From Malus domestica (Eukaryota > Streptophyta > Magnoliopsida > Rosales > Rosaceae), in the NCBI RefSeq assembly GCF_042453785.1, contig NC_091675.1, positions 3,236,501 to 3,300,500 of the forward strand: a stretch of DNA of 64,000 nucleotides, read 5' to 3'. Positions 58,341-64,000 of this stretch are shown in pieces (position 1 is the stretch's first letter; the number at the start of each line of letters is the position of its first letter). The notes under the pieces are model-generated. The model saw nothing but the letters and a program-made list of their open reading frames with translations. It had not been told where the DNA came from and ran no database searches. Both the position numbers and the translations under genes were made by a program.

Positions 58341-59049
58341 GTGTGTGTGTACATATATATATTTATTAAGTAGATTTAAATCTATTTATTTTGTATGTAT
58401 AATTATTATAGTTTTTAGGGGTATAAAATTTAATATATATATATAACTATTATAGTTAATATTTTGGGGGTATAATTATTATAATTATTATAGTTAATTT
58501 AATATATATATATATAATTATTATAGTTTTTAGGGTATAAAATTGTTAAATTAATATATATAATTATTATCGTATTTTTTTAGGGTTATAAAATTATTAA
58601 ATTAATATTATGCTTATCGTGTATCGTGTTACCCACGTGTATACCCGAACTAACCCGTTATCTTAACAGGTGCTTATCAGGTTACCCGATAACGACCCGT
58701 TTCCTTATCGTATCGACCCGAACACCTGTTAATTTCGTGTCGTGTCGTGTTGGGTTATCGGGTCGTGTCAGAAATTGTCAGGCCTTTGCAGTCATGAAGA
58801 ATGACGCTCATACATGAAAGAAGCCAAACAATATTTATTATGACAACAAGTGTTTAAACTTTTCGTTTTGTGTTTTTAACGAGTCATTTTTAGTATATGC
58901 CAATTAATAATTTGCAAGTCATAAAAATGACTCATTGCAGATAACAAAGCCAAACAATATTCATTAGTGTAGAAACTTTATATTTGTATTCTTATGGAGT
59001 CACACATATTTGTCAACTTGTATAATAATTGAACGCTTTGTCTTTCTTA
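58341..59049. other. TA-rich tract, GTGTCGTGTC repeat and spacer
   Basis: 58350-58610 is TA-rich with repeats of TATATAATTATTATAGTTTT. 58630-58785 holds ACCCGTTATCTTAACAGGTG and CGTGTCGTGTCGTGTTGGGT, related to 46855-46965. 58820-58990 contains two copies of AGCCAAACAATATT(T/C)ATTA about 110 bases apart. No gene is seen. Confidence 0.5.
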
Positions 59050-59052
59050 AAT

Positions 59053-60065
59053 GGTACATGATTATGCTCATGTCGTTTAACGGCATTGGTTACTTGGATA
59101 CTGATTAGGGATGGGCAATGGTTATGTGGGCGGGTAACCGCGGTTAATTTACCCATAACCGTTTAAGCTCATACCCGCATAACCGTTTACCCGCATAACC
59201 GTTTACCTGTTTGGTAATTGCCTAAACGGTTATACCCATACCCATAACCGTTTATAAACGGTTAACCATACCCATAACCGCATACCCATTTAACCGTAAC
59301 CGTTTAATACCCGTTTACCCATTTATCCTTTTTAACCCGTTTATTATTATTTTTTTTTACCATTACCCTTTTTTCACCCGTCTACATGTTTTTAACAACT
59401 TGAAAATTTTAAAAAAATTGTCATAATTTTTTTTTTTTGACAATTAAACACCGTTATAGGTACATTCATCATACATTTCTATATTTTAATTTTTTAAGTC
59501 CTTATACCATTTCAATAATTGAAATAATAGTTTACGTACGATATTTTTAACTATTACCAATGAAGGTAAATATAATATTGGCTAAGTATTATTGGGTTAC
59601 AAAAATTGTTTAGAAGACATTTCTGTCAAAGCATTTCTGTCAATTTCACGGTTACCCGCAAGGAATTTAAATTAATTTGGCCAATTCCTTGATGATGAGA
59701 ATCATCATTCCTGTAGTAGTGTTATTGAGAGAATGACCGATGAATTCCTTGCTAATTTATTGGGTGCTAAGTATTATTGGATCGAGAACATGGTTTGTGT
59801 TAATTTTACATATATAAAATAAATGGGTAAACGGTTACCCGTTTATAACCGTGGTTAATACCCATAACCGCCCATTTAAATTTCGCGGGTAAACGGTTAT
59901 ATCCATAACCGTTTATTTATCTAAACGGTTACCCATAACCGTAACCGTTTAATTTAAATGGACGGGTAACCGCGGTTGCCCATAACCAATGGGTATTTGC
60001 CCATCCCTAATACTGATAATCCGTGTGCGTGTGCTTAGAGATTTATTGGGTGGATTTAGTGATTC
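59053..60065 (+). pseudogene. COPT5 3' fragment split by a hAT element
   Basis: 59053-59097 matches COPT5 in pieces: GTACATGATTATGCT, CATGTCGTTTAACGGC and ATTGGTTACTTGG, with intervening COPT5 bases deleted. After the hAT insertion, 60010-60065 continues with ACTGATAATCCGTGTGCGTG, TGCTTAG and the 3' UTR start (TGGGTGGATTT). It corresponds to about 41750-41930 of the intact gene. It is non-functional. Confidence 0.88.
59106..60009. mobile_element. hAT-type non-autonomous element, 904 bp, 8-bp target duplication
   Basis: Terminal inverted repeat TAGGGATGGGCAA at both ends, perfect over 13 bases, similar to Ac/Ds-type ends. ATACTGAT flanks it at 59098-59105 and 60010-60017, the 8-bp duplication made by hAT transposases. 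Subterminal regions hold many CCCATAACCGTTTA / TAAACGGTTA repeats in both orientations, as expected for transposase-binding sites. There is no transposase frame. Confidence 0.9.
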
Positions 60066-60730
60066 GATTGATAGGATTCGATAGGCTGCAGCTTGCTTTT
60101 GCCAATTTGCATTTGCTTTTTATGAAAATCTTGTGTTATTGGTGTTAAAAGTGCAAAAATTCGCCATCTTCAAATTTGATGAATTTGTACCTACAAAACA
60201 ATTAAACATCTTTTATCAATGACCAAAGACACGCCCACAGAGTGTTGTTGAGTTTGGTCAATAGCTTTCGATACCTAAGTCAAGTTTATCCGAAAAGAAA
60301 GAGAGTTTAAGAATAATTGCATAGCAAAAGCTTACTAGAAATTGGTAAAAAATGAGATCAATTTTCACCCTTCTTGGATCGATTGATAATGACGCTTGTT
60401 CTTGGGAAAACATTGTGAAATTCCTAATCAAAGATCAATCAAGACTTTACTCTACAGGTAAAATTCCATCTTTGCATAATCACAGCTTCTGCACGAAATT
60501 CTACTCTAACCAAACCATCTAGATATAAATCTACCAGAACAATTTCAAACAGTCCTAATGTGGAACAAGTGGAATTTGAAGATGTTAGTGAGATCGGAAT
60601 TGCCATGGAGAGGAGGAGCGCAATCGACTCTGTACTGATGTACTTTGCTGTGCTCCTCTTCCGTTTCTTCATTCCATCCTCAGTTAAGTTAATGAGATAA
60701 TGTTGAAAAAATGGGCAACTCAACATACGT
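60066..60730. other. Duplicate of the COPT5-GCR1 spacer
   Basis: From about 60400 onward it resembles 42600-42945 (TTTGAAGATGTTAGT, GAGAGGAGGAGCGCAATCGA, TCAGTTAAGTTAAT). The CACGTGTC repeats of the original spacer are missing. Because the GCR1 stop is lost, an open frame now runs on to 60439. Confidence 0.6.
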
Positions 60731-63147
60731 CCAACTTGCTGCTGCGGATCTTCAATTTTCAGCGCCACTAGTTCACTCCTTAGCTGTTGGTTCCTAAACT
60801 TTGAACTCTTGGGGAACCATCTTTTAAGCCTGTCTGGCCAAAACCTAATGGTTTCCAAACACAACCATTCAGTTACGAACAACGCATGCTAAACCCGATA
60901 TCTAAAGGACTAAAACTCAACAACAATGATCACCATAAAATCCGATCTTAACTATCGAGAGATTGATATTGGAAAAAAAACACAAAACAACCGTGACTTA
61001 CAAATCCAATCTTTCATATATTGCCCGTCGCACTGAGGAGTTCAAGCCACAGGGAGTTGAACAGGTCCTATAACAAGTATAAAAGTAATAAGATTTCATC
61101 AGGATAATTAAAAAAAAACTAGTAAACTAGACCACAATTATGCATGAACAATGTTCTTTGGAACACAAAATGCCCATTATACCAGAAAGAGGTACTAACT
61201 TGCCATAGAAAATAGCAAGATACCGTGAGTCCAGCTGTCCCAACATCAAGAACTGGGAGCCAAAACATTTTATGACTTTGTTCAACAAAGTCATGAATGC
61301 GGTTGATTGTGCCAAAAGCCTATGATCCTATCAGGATGAGTGGATAGTACCCCCACCGGTTCAAAGCCTGTTGAATGAAAGCAATGGAAAACAATTGACA
61401 TGAACTGCTATTGAATGTACATTTAAATGGTCTATAACACAGTTTGAGTCTGACCCTAGGAAACCAGTTGCAGCACAATACACCTTCATTTCTGCTCTTG
61501 AATCTGATTGGTAAACCAAATCTGACATGCCACCCGCCATCTATAATTTCTGAACCAGAATAATGATCTCAACAAGTGTAAAAGTGAGTGGAATTATTTG
61601 TCCGAAAAAATAAATGATAGCACCACTACATACATGTCTTGCATTCTCCAGCATGCTTATCACTTGAAAATATGTAAAAACCATTGTAAAGAACTGCACC
61701 CCAAAGTGGCATGTGAAATGTTATGAGGTTAAGCGCCTGTAAAAATGGGTGGAAAATCAGAGCACAGTGAAGAAAACTTAATTACATCAGGCAGCTATAG
61801 CCAGAACTCCAAATGACCGAATTGTGCAATAATGACTTGAGGTAGTTCTAGTACAAATGATGCTTTGATTTGTACAGATAAAACTTGTTTAGAATATACA
61901 ACACAGTGTAGATATTGTTATTCATGCAGTTATACCATGAGTAGGACATAGATTTTACTCCATTATCATTGGTTATACATTTTTAATCTAAAGTTATGGT
62001 ATATTGCAAACAAATCGATAAATATAGTATCGATGACAGCAGCTTCCACATTCCCCCCTGTAAAAATCCTCCCACATATCATATAAAAAAATCCTCACTT
62101 CCCCTCTATTTTTTTTTATAAGCACGGTGCACTACAATAATAAGCACACGACAAACTCTTTTGCAAAAGAATTCTAGAAATTCCTATGGTCTAGGAAACT
62201 AAAACATCGCAACTAATAGGTACTGCATCCTTACCTTTCCAGTACGCCCTGATTGTGACCAACACCATGTACCTAGGTGGCTATGGTTATTCCCAATAGA
62301 GCACACAAGTGTCACAACTAATGAAGTCCCAGTGAAGAGGAGAAAAAGAAGCAAATGAACTCTAATGAGCTTCACAAATTATACATAATGAAAACAGAAT
62401 TTAGCATGTAGAAATAACTCCTTTCTCTAAAACCCTTATTCTATCTCTCACCGGAGGAACTGAAGAAGAAGCTACCTCTACATCACTGAAAGTAAAACGA
62501 GAGATCTTTTGCAACAGGTAAAAATGTCATACCCCAAACATACAAATGAAACATTGCCTCCATATCTTCAACATCAGTTTTGTGTCTAACAACTGTGCGG
62601 TGGAGTGTAAAAGCGATCGTGTTAGTCCATAAGAAAGACGCTACAAGGAAGAAATGAGTACTGTCTGGATGGATCCCTGAGCACGAAAGCAACTTACCTT
62701 ATAATCACTTAGAACCCCGAATCAGATAAAATTGTTACATTATCCAAATGCACTTGTCTGGGAGGGAAAAGTGAGCTTACCCAACCATGCTGAAGAAGCT
62801 ACAAAGCATATCCTGCATTCCAAAATAACAATAACAATAAAGTTTCCTTTTTTTTTTAACTTCCATTTTATTCAAAATTTAAGTTATACACTGAAGAACA
62901 ACAAAGCCCTAAACCCTAAAATTTATCTTGAATCTTTCAGGCTCAAGTCATCAAGGTAAATCCATTATATAAAGCTAAGAGCTTCCCATTTTTCTAGCGA
63001 TTTTAAAGAAATTAAATCCAAAGTTTTATAGACTTTGTTCAATTTCCGAGTTTTTACAAGTTTCCAGAAACAGAACCCACCATGTCACCGGCAATCGAGC
63101 AATCAGATCCAACAACGCAATCAACTCTTATCATTTTCAGCAAAGTT

Positions 63148-63185
<38 letters not shown>

Positions 63186-63372
63186 GTACGGAGAGCGCGA
63201 GATAGAAGACGAGCTTGAAGGAGAGCTTGCGGAGCTCTTTGAAGAGGACGTAGCAGAGGACGATGAACCCCGACCCGACAAACGAGAGGCTCGCCTCTCC
63301 GGCGTTAACTGCCGTCAAGACTTCGCGATCGTAGGCCGTCAGACCTCCGGCGACTTGCCCCGTCGCCGCCAT
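60731..63372 (-). pseudogene. GCR1 pseudogene, intron-containing duplicate
   Basis: All nine GCR1 exon regions are recognisable with their introns, so this is a DNA-level copy. Exon 1 (63372-63190) is intact. Lesions: a 26-bp loss in exon 3 near 62665 that removes GFFCYLHGY and shifts the frame; the exon 4 acceptor AG changed to TG (62330); one extra A in exon 5 near 61680 (frameshift); TGG to TAG in exon 7 near 61321; a net 5-base loss in exon 8 near 61050; and loss of the normal stop. It cannot give a full GCR1. Confidence 0.93.
63149..63180. repeat. GA microsatellite in the GCR1 pseudogene
   Basis: About 16 GA units at the same position as the 12-unit tract in intron 1 of intact GCR1. Confidence 0.9.
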
Positions 63373-64000
63373 TTTGTTCTTTCACTCTCTCTCGATCGCG
63401 CCAATTAAATTTCGAATACTCGCCCTCATTCTCTCGGAATACAGAAACTTCAAAACGCTCCGTTTTCGTATTTTGAGTCTTGACGGCAATGGTCGGTATA
63501 GGGGTCTGCTGCTTTAATTTCGTTTGACGGGCGAAGGATACGAGTTGTTTGTTACATGTTTAATTACAAATTTGGAGCGCTATTGATTTGTATCCAACAT
63601 GATTCATGATGGCTAATGTGTCAAATTCAATTTTCTTGAGATCATTTTTGGTGTTCTAATTTTCAACTAGTGTTTTTTATGATTATATCATGTTTATGTT
63701 TACGTCTTATTTAACACTGTTTTCAAAATAACTAAAAATTTTACCGTCAAACAAAAATATTTTATGATTCGTCATATAGAAAAATTATAGATGAAAAACA
63801 CTTTCAATGCTTTTAAAAGTGTCAATTTGCTTCTACCACAAACACTTGTAACAAAAACCTTGTGCGGATTAAAAAACTCCATGCATACCCGCTTCTAATG
63901 ACCTTGTGTGAGACTGTTTTCAGATAAATCGCCTAGTAGATGCTCTTCTCCATGAAAAAAGAAAAAACCTATTAGATATTTATCAAGGAGTCACTTGACT
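63373..64000. other. Duplicate of the GCR1 upstream region
   Basis: Similar in patches to 45782-46330 of the intact locus. The homology appears to continue to the window edge, so the right end of the duplication is not seen here. Confidence 0.55.

Noticed and set aside
63181..63408. Plus-strand frame MAYGEREIEDELEGELAELF
   Set aside because: It is the antisense of GCR1 pseudogene exon 1. The same frame exists opposite intact GCR1 and has no independent support.

Overview
This is a plant nuclear window. It has spliced protein genes with plant-only families (DICER-LIKE 3, a DYW-type PPR protein, COPT5, GCR1, a DUF1677 protein), AT-rich intergenic DNA and a dense mix of plant transposons. Protein similarity and the repeat types (an Au-like SINE, a Cassandra 5S-TRIM, a gag-only LTR element) suggest a woody eudicot, most likely Rosaceae (Malus/Pyrus type). 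The family assignment is inference, not proof.

Layout. 1-132: end of a plant-mobile-domain reading frame cut by the window edge. 442-3365 (-): FMO1-like flavin monooxygenase. 3.4-11.4 kb: intergenic DNA with a fold-back MITE, a tRNA-derived SINE, a decayed sterol dehydrogenase (3-beta-HSD/D) pseudogene and a Mutator-like MITE with a 9-bp target duplication. 11413-14274 (+): BRCT-domain protein with a U12-type AT-AC intron. 14754-25116 (-): DCL3, reconstructed as 25 exons and 1654 codons. 26086-29121 (-): DYW PPR protein, orthologue of Arabidopsis At4g33170. 29.5-30.2 kb: PIF/Harbinger-like element. 30969-34060 (-): CID7 (PAM2-CUE-DUF1771-Smr) with a SINE in its last intron. 35.7-37.7 kb: another PIF/Harbinger-like element and a complete Cassandra TRIM. 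38320-38736 (+): DUF1677 protein. 41448-41906 (+): copper transporter COPT5. 42946-45781 (-): GCR1.

The last 18 kb is the most unusual part. The COPT5 3' end plus GCR1 block (about 41.75-46.3 kb) is repeated in direct orientation at about 59.05-64.0 kb, where GCR1 is a pseudogene and the COPT5 remnant is split by a hAT element with an 8-bp target duplication. Between the copies lies a 346-bp-period tandem array. A 9,059-bp LTR retrotransposon (47800-56858, minus orientation, 1,046-bp LTRs, TSD GTTTG) is inserted into that array. It encodes gag but shows no pol. It carries pieces of at least three host genes (WRKY group IId N-terminus, cellulose synthase N-terminal zinc finger with apparent 5' leader, BTB domain) and a separate coiled-coil ORF on the opposite strand.

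The host genes are independent housekeeping or regulatory loci rather than a pathway. DCL3 makes 24-nt siRNAs that direct DNA methylation of transposons such as those around it. COPT5 and GCR1 are membrane proteins. The PPR protein probably edits organelle RNA. CID7 contacts poly(A)-binding protein.
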